Assembly: GCF_034702125.1 (NCBI RefSeq)
Contig: NC_085875.1
Location: forward strand, 45,969,270 to 46,033,269
Origin: Engraulis encrasicolus
Taxonomy: Eukaryota > Chordata > Actinopteri > Clupeiformes > Engraulidae
Reading direction: 5' to 3'
Length of the DNA stretch: 64,000 nucleotides
This document shows, one piece after another, positions 1 to 10,006 of the stretch (the first letter of the stretch is position 1; every line of letters begins with the position of its first letter). Position numbers and translations under genes: made by a program. The notes beneath the pieces are model-generated. The model was not told the origin of the DNA, did not search any database, and saw only the letters and a list, made by a program, of their open reading frames with translations.

Positions 1-779
1 CAATGTTAATGTTGCAGCAAAGTTTGAGTTCTTTCCATCAGATTAGAATGATCACTGATGTCCTCAACTTTCTCACCAACAACACCACTTTGAAGCGGAC
101 AGAATGCCACCTCCAACAGTAGTGTCGAACCTCGCCTGCGCAACCGTCTCCAAAGCTTGCTTGCAAGCCTGTTTTCAGCTTATACTGGCAGGATAGGTTA
201 GTTTTCAAGAACATAGGATAAGTGGAACTGTTTCAAAAAGGAATCTTCTGCAGTACAAAGATCAACCATAGAAGACACCAGCAATCATCGTAAAGGAGCA
301 GAAGTTGGTCTCATCTAAAGACATAGCTGAGGCACATAGGAGGATGGACATTGCTGAGGAACGGGGCATGAGTATTCAGCAGATCTCATGATGTCCTTTC
401 AGAATCACCCCTGTTAGATGGTGACCTTCTGTTGGTTGTTAACAAGTCAAAGCTTGTCAGTGAAATTGAGCCTCACCTTAATCTCACCCAATGAAGCTCT
501 GAGTCTACTTATTGCCCTCATGTTCGGGTAGACTTCATGTCAAAGATCCGTCATGTGCCTCTGGCAGAATTTAGGTGCTGCCATCAATGCCATCATCAAC
601 TCAGCAGTATCCCTCTGCTGACTCTCAACAACAGCCGTTGACATCATTGGCGTGAACGGAATAACACCCATTCCTCACCAACTTGATAAGTTCCGGGCCT
701 CTGTGGAGAAAAAGTGAAATCTCCAATTGTTAGTTCCAGACATGATTTATTATCAAACCAGAGGCAATACTACTGTCAT

Positions 780-1340
780 TGTCAGCCCTGTTGTTGTTGA
801 TGATGAGGTGCTACCAGCAAAGTCAGCTGATGGTGAAGAGATTCCAGAGCTCTTGAACTGCGTTGATGAGGCTTAGGCCAGGTTGCTGGTGCATGTTGAG
901 TGGGCTGTTCGTGTGAAGCAGTGCAGAAAAGTTTTAATAGACTCAAATGATACAGACACATTTGCATTGCTTATCCACTACAGCCCATATTTCCAAGAAC
1001 TTGGTATGCAGGAGATTTGCCAGCAGTATGGCACTGGCTAGATGCGGAGAATGCTTCCCCTCCATCAATTAGTCTCTCATCTTGGAGCGTCACTGACAAA
1101 AACTGTGATCAAAGAACATATCCTGTAAGGAGATGATTGCATGAGTAGGGGGGTTGCATGAGGTTGGGACTAAACATGCAGCTATGGTTTCTGATCCAGT
1201 CAAGTACTTGCTATCTTTGGAGAGGCCAAAATATTGACCGAGCAAGATGCAACATTGGCTGGGAAGTACTTGATGCGTGTCTGGGCTGGGGCCAGATCAA
1301 CCACAACGACTGTTATATTTGATGATCACAGAGTATAAAT
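780..1340 (+). pseudogene. Decayed mobile-element ORF fragment
   Basis: Reading one frame from about 784 gives a continuous protein-like stretch with interrupting stops: a segment with RLLVH.EWAV near 876-912, then DSNDTDTFALLIHYSPYF near 939-993, then GASLTKTVIKEHIL near 1085-1127. In-frame stops fall near 873, 1038 and 1126, and a frameshift follows before ILTEQDATLAGKYL and VWAGARSTTT near 1232-1300. The SNDTD..LLL..Y.PYF module recurs, in my memory, in uncharacterised repetitive fish proteins tied to mobile elements, and resembles a PIN-type acidic motif, but I cannot name the family. The multiple breaks argue against function. Confidence 0.55.
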
Positions 1341-1350
1341 GTACAGAAGT

Positions 1351-3176
1351 GGTGATGGAATCAATGCTCTTCCTCCCATCAGTAGTGCTATAAGAGGGCA
1401 GAGAGGGGTATTTCTAGTTCATAGAGTCTGCAACATACTTGCAAGAACCAAGGACCCCAAAATAAGCCATGAGCCTAAGCAACATGGGTGGCTGGAAACA
1501 CATCTTGCACACTCCTGCCATTAAAATGCCTGAAACTGTAATCATAAGGTATGCTTAAATTATGTAAATGTGCAGGACAGTGTGAAAATCGAAAATGCTG
1601 CTGGAGTTTCACGGACTATATTTTGCCAAGGAAAAATGAGGAGCCATTGTAAAAACACATCCCACTAAATTGCATGCATACACAAATTCAGTACAAAAAC
1701 AGAAAATACTGTGTGTACATTATGTGTTATCTTCCACCTTAATTAATGTTACAATGTTCCACCTTGTGTTTTGGGCGTAATTTAAGCCTAGGCCTTTATC
1801 ATGACATTTATTCATTAAATGTTCATGATATGATGGTCCCTAAAGTGTTAAGAAATATTAAATGTTAGAAATGTTAGATTTACATTTATAGTGGCAGTTC
1901 CTTATTCTTAACAATGACCTAATGGGCAAGCACATGGCTGAGTTGTTCAGAATAGGAAAAATACCTTGACCTTGACATTGACCTTGACCTTTTAAGGACT
2001 ATACTGACACAAATAATCATAGTAATATCAGCAAATAACTCCTCATGCCATAATTGATCATTTGTCTCTCATTTTTACAATGGAAGTCTACTAACGTTCA
2101 TCAGAATAGCAAATTTGACCTTGGCAATGACCTTTTAAGGTCAAAATCACACATCCTCCTCATGTAATTGTCAGAATTGAATTCCTCTCCAAAAATTGGT
2201 CAGAATTGATGTATGGCATGTGTATGAACAGTCTAAAAGTAAAAAAGACAGATATTTGTCATAGGCAATGGCGGCCATATTTGGTGGCCATATTGTGAAA
2301 AATCTGGCACTATGGTGGACGAGCACCTCCGTGATTTTTAATGTCTAGGAACCCACTAACTCAATTCCAGTGAGAAACGCCCCCAACTCAAAATTGCGAA
2401 CGGGTCTACATGGCTGGTCCAGGACTATCATTTTCTCCCAGAGTGAATAAGCTATTGGACCTTGTGGACTTGGTAGGCTAGTGCGTGAAACGCCTACTAG
2501 TGATTGGATACTCCGCCGCGTAGTGTGTGTGAACAGAGTGGCAGTTTTCCTGCACTGCCCAGTCTCTCGAAAGAGGGATGGAATGTCTCGGCACAAATGT
2601 ACTTTTCACTCATCTTTTCTCTCCTTTTTTTCACTTTCGTAGGTAAGTTCAAGCTGTTTTGGAGAACATTGTATGCCTACTAATTCTTAAGAAGTCGCAT
2701 TTGGCGCAAATACAAAGCCGAAGACAAAGCCGTTCAGACTCGAAGATTTAACCCGTGTTTCGTGCGTGTGGGTGTGTGTGGTATGCAATTCGAATAGACT
2801 AGCTATCTCCACGTCTGGATCTGAATCGTGACACAGAGGTCTAACCAATCAAACAGACAATATATGAATAATTGCGTCGCTTTGCTGGCTCGATGTCGTG
2901 ATAATCTGAAGGTGCTGTGCTGCATGGGCTGCGTTCGATCTATGATAAATTTATGCCAGCGTGAGCCTGCCACCGTGTCAGAATAGCCGCGATTGTAGAT
3001 CAGTTTACAAGTTTGCATCTCGTTATCATCTCTTTTGTACTCTAAAGTTATGTGACTATATAACTTTGACACACGTAGACGTGTCCAGGTGTGCCACGTA
3101 GCCTAGGCCCTACACAGTAGAATATTTTGTGAAGTCTCCTGGAGACTCGTGCTATTCAAACGTGCAGATCAGTTGT
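1351..3176. other. No gene seen; unique-looking intergenic DNA
   Basis: No exon with supported splice sites or recognisable protein is visible. The stretch 1971-2140 repeats CTTGACCTTGAC-type phrases several times (1968-1992, 2120-2136), a weak degenerate tandem repeat. A short hydrophobic ORF near 2578-2644 was examined and rejected as a signal-peptide exon. Confidence 0.5.
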
Positions 3177-3201
3177 AGAGTAGAGTAGAGTAGAGTAGAG
3201 T
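3177..3201. repeat. (GTAGA)n microsatellite
   Basis: About five GTAGA units directly precede a sequence (3202 onward, CTTTATTGATCCCCAGGGGG) that resembles the 3' end of a common fish LINE or SINE in reverse orientation. Confidence 0.8.
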
Positions 3202-3564
3202 AACTTTATTGATCCCCAGGGGGAAATTCAGGTATCCAGTAGCTTACATAAATACACAAATACACAAAAGCCCACATGGACATTTCAAGACAAAAATAAA
3301 CACAGGAATAGTCATCAGGGTGGGGAAAATAAAATAAAATAATAGAGATAAATGTAGAAAAGGTAATTGTGCAAAAAGACATTCTGTGAGTTGGGATAGA
3401 CCAAAGCAGAAAAAAACATACTCTGTCAGTTAAGGTAGACAACAAGTGTTGATGGATACATCTATGATATAGTGTAGTATGTAGAAGTAGGCAGTGTACA
3501 GAGTATGATAGGGGTTGAACATTCTTACAATGTCACTGTAAAGTACAGGTAAGTGTTTTAGGCA

Positions 3565-3680
<116 letters not shown>

Positions 3681-3766
3681 GAGGTTCCCCAGTAATGGAA
3701 TTGCAGTAATGGAATAGCATGGACTAATATTTATCACGAAGTTAGTTAGGCCTACCCATTCTACCT

Positions 3767-5210
3767 GTTGCAAACCCAAAACGTCAGATCTCCAAACCCA
3801 AATCTCAGCCTTGACAATCTAACCCACACCCACATCTTTCAGCACACATCTTTCATCTTTAATCTTGTTTGTGTCTGGGCCTTGCATGCTGTTCTGTGTC
3901 ATGTTTTGGTCTGTGGTCTATTTTGTCTACTTCTTTGTCTCAGAAAGGTTCCCACATCAGAATGCCTGTGAAAATGTGCATTCATTCAGGTCTTTGACTG
4001 TTTTAAGTCTCAAAATGTAAACATGTGAACAAATATGGACAAGAGACCAAAGGTTTTGAGAAGACAATTTATTGAAAACAACAATTCAATCGAATTATCT
4101 TGTTACTCAGCTGACCAAGGTTTAAAAATCCCCCAAACCCTAAAATAGACATTTAAGTGTACAAAACAGACTCTGTAGTGAATAATGAGTCCGCTGTTCT
4201 TGTTGCTCATTTCAAGAATGTTGTGGCTTGATGCAGATGTTTCCAAAAGCCTCGAAATGTTGCTCAAACTTGGGTGAAGATGGATTCATAAAGGGCATCC
4301 ACTGTCTGTAACTTGTGTCTACTTCTGCAAGTATCCCTTGCCTTCCATTCCCAAATGTTATCAAATGGTAGCTCAAGAGAGCATGCAGAATAGTCCAAAA
4401 GGGTGATGTTACTCTCTGGGAAAAAAACAAACCCTTCTCAGGGCGTTATTGTGAATTACACGTTTATCCAGCTGAAAGAAAACCCAATCATTACCACACA
4501 GACAAGGGCCCTCAGTAGTGCTGTAACGATACACTCAACTCATGATTCTGTTCGTGTCACGATTTATGATCTACGGCTTGATACACCCATGATGTTTTAA
4601 TGTATCTTTTTGATGATCGTTTATAGAAAAGGTTACATGAGGCTTGTGATATTTAAAAAAAAATAATGATACTGATTTGGGGCTTGGAAGCACGATCACA
4701 TTATATCATGTTGTTGTTTTCTGGACTGAAGGGCAACAGAACTTTGAAAGGGCGTATCGTGATACTGTAGTTTTCAGAGTGATATCATGATACTGCCTTC
4801 TTTCACCACGATACAGTATCATGACTCTGTGTATCGCGATTCCTCGTTTCGATACAATATCGTTACAGCCCTAGCCCTCAGTCATGATGGACGCCTGCTG
4901 CTAGATCTCCCCATGGCCAGCTCCCCATTTGATGACCCAGCACCTGGAGCTCCAGGCACCCTACGCACAGTAGATCACGAGGACTCTCCCTCCACTGTAT
5001 TGCTTAGAAAACATCTCAGGCCAGGGGGCATCTCTGGGTCTTGGCAGTGATGTTGGGTGGTGACAAGCTAACCTGGAATAGTTTCCTATGCAGTACAGTG
5101 TCATCATTATCTGAGGTGCGTTTTCCTTCAATGGGTCAATGGAGCTTCAGGTGGTGCTGGGTCATCAAATGGAGCTGGTCAAGGAGAGATGTTGCCAGTA
5201 GGCATTCTTC
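3767..5210. repeat. Tandem segmental duplication, copy 1
   Basis: Starts with TTGCAAACCCAAAACG and ends with GATGTTGCCAGTAGGCATTC; the same landmarks recur in the same order at 5323 and 6890-6917. The duplicated unit carries a hAT MITE at the matching position in both copies, so the MITE predates the duplication. Confidence 0.85.
4516..4873. mobile_element. hAT-type MITE (TAGxGCTGTAACGATA family)
   Basis: Terminal inverted repeats TAGTGCTGTAACGATA and TATCGTTACAGCCCTA bound 358 bp. A perfect 8-bp target duplication GCCCTCAG flanks it (4508-4515 and 4874-4881), as expected for hAT insertions. No transposase is encoded. Confidence 0.88.
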
Positions 5211-5322
5211 CATAAAGAAAGGTATATCAATGGAATATCTGTGTATAGGTTATGCAATTTATGACCAGTAGGCCCATTTATGCATCATGAAGTTACAGTA
5301 CCTACACCTTCTTTTACCTCTG

Positions 5323-6917
5323 TTGCAAACCCAAAACGCACTAATCTTAGCCTTCACACTTGGTTGTATTGAATTCATATCTATAACCCACATCCACATC
5401 TTTCATCACACTGCTGAATCATCCCTGTGCATGAATGTCTACCTCTATCATCATAATCTGTAGTTATCACTCTAAACATTTTTTTTAAAATCTTGTTTGT
5501 GTTTGGGATTTGCATAGCCTGGGAAATCCCATGCTGCCTTGCACAATCGTTCCTTGTGATCAGGTCTGGTGGTAACCAGGCAAGGATTTGCATGCTCCTC
5601 TGTGTCATGTTTCCTGTTTTTGACCTGTTTGAAGTCTCAAAGAAAATATGGACAAGAGACCAAAGGTTTTGAGAAGACATTTTTTTTTTGTAAACAACAA
5701 TTCTACTGAAATAGTCTGTTACTCAGCTTAACAAAAGACCATATGGTTTAAGCATCCCCAACCCCCTAGAAAAAATATTTCAGAATGTTTTGGCGTACTT
5801 GATGCAGATGTTTCCAAAAGCCTGGAAATGTTGCTCAAACTTGCCTGAAGATGGCTCATAAAGGGCATCCACTGTCTGTAACTCATGTCTACTTCTGCAA
5901 GTATCCCTTGCCTTCCATTCCCAAATGTTATCAAATGGTAGCTCAAGAGAGCATGCAGAATGGTCCAAAATGGTGATGTTTCTCTGGAGGGAAAAAGACC
6001 TTCTCAGGGGGTTTATTGTGAAATACATGTTCATCCAGCTTTTGCAAGTATCCCTTGCCTTCCATTCCCAAATGTTATGAAATGGTAGCTCAAGAGAGCA
6101 TGCAGAATGGTCCAAAAGGGTGATGTTTCTCTCTGGAAAAAAACCCTTCTCAGGGGGTTATTGTGATTACACGTTTATCCAGCTGAAAGAAAACCCAATC
6201 ATTACCACACAGACAATGGCCCCCAGTAGGGCTGTAACGATACACTCAACTCGTGATTCTGTTCGTATCACGATTTATGATCTACGGTTCGATACACCTA
6301 CAATTTTTAAAATGTATCTTTTTGATGATCGTTTGTAGGTAGTAAAGGTTACATAAGGCAAGTAATGAAAAAAAAAAGATTAAAATAATAATGTTATTGA
6401 TTTGGAGCTTGTACGCACTATCACATCATTTCATGTGGTTGCTTTCTGAACTGAAGGGTGTACCCTTATAACAACTTTGTTATAACAACCTTGATAGGGC
6501 GTATCACGATACAGTATCATGATACAGTGTCATGACTCTGTGTATCGCGATTTCTCGTTTCGATACAATATCGTTACAGCCCTAGCCCTCAGTCATGATG
6601 GACGCCTGCTGCTAGATCTCCCCATGGCCAGCTCCCCATTTGATGACCCAGCACCTGGAGCTCCAGGCACCCTACGCACAGTAGATCACGAGGACTCTCC
6701 CTCCACTGTATTGCTTAGAAAACATCTCAGGCGGCATCTCTGGGTCTTGGCAGTAATGTTGGGTGGTGACAAGCTAACCTGGAATAGTTTCCTATGCAGT
6801 ACAGTGTCATCATGATCTGAGGTGCGTTTTCCTTCAATGGGACAATGGAGCTTCAGGTGGTGCTGGGTCATCAAATGGAGCTGGTCAAGGAGAGATGTTG
6901 CCAGTAGGCATTCTTCC
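5323..6917. repeat. Tandem segmental duplication, copy 2
   Basis: Second copy of the unit at 3767-5210. It contains an extra internal duplication of about 140 bp: GCAAGTATCCCTTGCCTTCC occurs at about 5895 and again at about 6045, each followed by CATTCCCAAATGTTAT and a tract ending GAGCATGCAGAATGGTCC. Confidence 0.85.
6227..6583. mobile_element. hAT-type MITE, duplicated copy
   Basis: Same element as at 4516, with intact TIR TAGGGCTGTAACGATA and TATCGTTACAGCCCTA. The flanking 8-mers GCCCCCAG and GCCCTCAG differ by one base, a later mutation of the duplicated target site. Confidence 0.88.
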
Positions 6918-8115
6918 TGAATGACTCAAATGCTTTTTGGTACAGAGGTTGGGATTTTACGCTGTAGTTGTAGTTTGTCAAAATCAACTACTGAAATACC
7001 TCATAGGGCGCACCATCAGTGGAGCGCTGGTGGATCACCACCAGTGGAACACTGTAATAGTAATAGTCATTGAAAACACCATATTATCATAACACCCCAT
7101 AACCCCCAACATTCCAACCACATATTTTCCCATGAGCATAAAGACCAACTTAAAAGAGATTCAATAAATGAGAAGGAAGTCCATGTCAAAAAAACAATGA
7201 ATTCTTCACAGAATCTCAGTATCAAAGTCCAGCCAGCTTTACAATGGTTTATGCATGCACACACCCAAGTTAAAAGTTCTATCCATCACAGTGTCCTCAT
7301 GCTGCTAGCTTGCAGGTAGCTCAAGTGAATGGTTACTGTATATTGTTTACAATGAGAGGAACTGCATATTGTAAGATGTATGTGTGCATATGTAAGTAAG
7401 GGCTGTAACGATATTTTATTGAACTGAGAAATCACAATACACAGTCATAATACTGTGGTACAAGAAAGCAGGGGTGAGTTTCTCAAAAGAGAAGTTATTA
7501 GCCTGTTAGCAACTTCGGTAGTTGCCAATGGGAAAATGCATTGAAAACAACAAAGTAGCTAATGGAGTAAGCAACTTTGGTTTTGAGAAATTCACCCCAG
7601 TATCGTGATGCGCCCTTTCAAAGTTCTGTTACCCCTTCAATCCAGGAAACAACCACATGATATTATGTGATAGTGCTTCCAAGCTTCAATTTATCATTGT
7701 TATTTTTAAACTTTAAAAAAGTATGTACCCTTGTAACCTCTTCTACCGAAATGATCATGGTTTCTAAAAAGTATTGATAATTTTATTTTATAATAATGGA
7801 AGAGGCGAAAAGAACAGATAAATTAATTTTAAAAGATACATTAAAATCGTGGGGTGCATCAAACCAATCATGATATGAACTGAATGTGTATCGTTACAGA
7901 ACCTAATGCGAATGTTTAACTTTCCACCTGCCTAGATGATATATTCTCATTCCCATTTTTGTTAGTTCTCTACAAATTTCTGGTACCATTGGATCCTTGC
8001 AGGGGAATGCTAAGACAAGTAAACCTTATATTGTCAGATAAGGTTGTTCTGTTTACATGGGAATGTCAAATTTCCTCCACTCACTTGATGTACTCTGATC
8101 TTCATCTTTTGCCAG
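6918..8115. other. Non-coding stretch with MITE relics upstream of the B7 V exon
   Basis: Contains a further diverged and inverted relic of the GCTGTAACGATA element (about 7388-7900: AGGGCTGTAACGATA at one end, TGTATCGTTACAG at the other, and GCGCCCTTTCAAAGTTCTGTTAC inside), itself interrupted by the small MITE at 7470-7600. I see no signal-peptide exon here that matches the phase of the V exon. Confidence 0.55.
7470..7600. mobile_element. Small MITE, GGGGTG...CACCCC family, copy 1
   Basis: Ends GGGGTGAGTTTCTCAAAA and TTTTGAGAAATTCACCCC are inverted repeats. The centre TTAGCAACTTCGGTAGTTGCC is shared with copies near 18685 and 61702. Confidence 0.7.
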
Positions 8116-8472
8116 CTCCTTACAAGGTGCAGGTCCCCTCAGAGCCCTTGATGGGAGTTAGAGGCACCTATGCTGTTCTGACCTGCTCCTTCCCCCCTGT
8201 GGCCCAGCCGGGCATCCCACCAGGCCTGCTGGTCACCTGGCAACGAGTGGAGGATTCAAGAGTGGTCCACAGCTTTTATTATGACAAAGATCAGCTGAGT
8301 CGACAGAGCAACGACTACAAGCACCGGACAGCACTGTACGTGTCGGAACTGTGGACTGGGAACGCTTCTCTTAAGATCACAGACGTCCGAGCGCAGGATG
8401 CAGGACGTTACCTTTGCACTGTTAGCGACGACCGGGGAACAGACAAAGCAGAAGTGAGGCTGGAGTATGCAG
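8116..8472 (+). CDS. B7-family ligand, Ig V-type domain exon
   Basis: This exon encodes about 118 residues of a V-type Ig domain typical of B7 co-signalling ligands, which sit on the cell surface and bind T-cell receptors of the CD28 group. Visible hallmarks are VQVPSEP at the start, the B-strand cysteine in AVLTCSF, the core tryptophan in LVTWQR, the VHSFYYDKDQLS stretch, HRTALY, GNASLK with an N-glycosylation site, and the F-strand DAGRYLCTV. The exon is bounded by TTTTGCCAG and GCAG|GTGAGC, with phase 1 at both ends as usual for Ig domains. It looks closest to CD276/VTCN1-type members by memory, but orthology is not settled. The next exon joins cleanly through the codon G|CG. The signal-peptide exon upstream was not found, so the gene is 5'-incomplete here. 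Confidence 0.9.
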
Positions 8473-9855
8473 GTGAGCAGAGACATTGGTTTCATCAATC
8501 AATACCTAAACCCCTCCCCAAACTCCAGTTCCAGAGCCTCTGTACGATTGAAGCCAATACAAGTTTATAGTAAAAACAGGCTAGTGTAGCCCAGAGCTGT
8601 GACAACTTTGGTACAGGAAGTTAGTTAGTGACACGATTCACACATAGACTCAAATCATTCTAGACAGTGGCTTTCTTTTCTCTACAGATCAACACACAAC
8701 CTCTACATAACAAGCAAAGATGAAACCTTTGCTGCAATTTCTGTGTCCAACGCTCAGTTCCTTTAACTATTTTGGAGCTATGTCCATGGTGACCCATGTG
8801 TGTCAAAGGCTCCATGAGCCACCATCTTTGCATAAAAATGGAACACAGAGGTCAATGGGATTAACCCAACTCTTACTCTGCTTACTTAGCTCTGGTGCAG
8901 CCTCGGTGTGGATGGGGATTTGTGTAGTCAGTGGAACACCTGCAGCAATCAGAGAGGCCCTGAAGTGGATAATTGTATGAAACCTGACCTGACATCTGTG
9001 CTGTCGGCACTTCAATGGAGTAATAACTGCAGTATTAAGTTGCTTTATTTTTGCCATCCAACAATACCACTGCCATCAGGTAAAAGCTGCTTGGTCACAG
9101 AAAGAATCAAATTACCACGCTTGGGGAATAGGATACACAGTCAGGTCTGAAACTGTATAGCCTACCATTGTGTGGCATGAAAGATGGGACAGGTGCCTAC
9201 TGTATGGTGCATGGGAATATCTTAACAAATAAGCACTTAATTTTGAAACTGAAGGCCTAACTGTATGGTACTTAAAACATGTTACACCAGTTTTTGAAAT
9301 ATACCTTCACTACTCACTAAAAGTCAGTTGGATCAGCTGACTCATTTATCTGCCAGCTATGGGACCATATCACCAACCCCTTGAAAGCTGGACTCCCTAC
9401 CTTCCTGTAATTCTAGTTTTAAAATAGGGGAAATATCATGTAGCCACAGCAGCCTTTCAGCACAGTCTCCTTTGTTCATATTGTGGTTGAGTTCTTACAT
9501 TCATTTTGGTGGCAGTGTGACACTGTTGTCGTCTTCATCCAGCTAACTTTGTGCTCAGCACTGCACATACTGTACTGCCGGAAACACAGTAGAGCGGACA
9601 GTATCACAGCTGAAGAACTAAGTTTATGCATAGCTTCTTCATTGCTACAGTCAGGCTGATGGTAAAACGAAAGATCTGAGCAATACCACACACAACCTCA
9701 TGTTTTTTTCCTCAATATGCCTTGTCTTCTTGGATCATTTTTCTTTTAAAGTTTTATAAAGTTTATTGACTCAGAGTTTTTATGTACTGTACCTGAACGT
9801 ACTTAACTTGCGCACAAACAACCAACTTTGACTGTTGACTTTTGACATTAAACAG
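8473..9855. other. Intron 1 of the B7-family gene
   Basis: A 1383-bp intron, GTGAGC...TTAAACAG. No additional exon or clear mobile element is recognised inside. Confidence 0.7.
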
Positions 9856-10006
9856 CGTTCTACACAGAGCCTCAGCTGAGTATTGAGGTGGGCCTCCACA
9901 ACACAAGTGTCCAGTTTGAGACGCAGGGCTTTCCCAAAGCAGAGATCCAGTGGCTGGGCCCACAGGACCAGGAGCTGCAGCATGTGGCAAATTTCACTGA
10001 AAATGG
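9856..10006 (+). CDS. B7-family ligand, Ig C-type domain, first half
   Basis: This 151-bp exon gives 49 whole codons starting FYTEPQLSIEVG and ending VANFTEN. It contains the B7 C-domain landmark GFPKAEIQW, which corresponds to GYPxAEVxW in other B7 proteins. The position where the B-strand cysteine should stand, four residues before that glycine, is phenylalanine (SVQFETQG). N-glycosylation sites NTS and NFT are present. The exon ends in phase 2 at AATGG|GTTTGT, a fairly weak donor, so the C-type domain is cut in two by an intron. In mammalian B7 genes I know this domain is a single exon. Confidence 0.85.

Noticed and set aside
2578..2644. Short ORF (MECLGTNVLFTHLFSPFFHF) followed by TAG|GTAAGT, a possible signal-peptide exon for the B7 gene
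   Set aside because: It would leave in phase 2, while the V exon at 8116 needs phase 1, and it is 5.5 kb away without support.
7959..8115. Open frame running upstream from the B7 V exon
   Set aside because: It crosses a clear acceptor (TTTTGCCAG) and does not resemble a leader; it is intron read-through.
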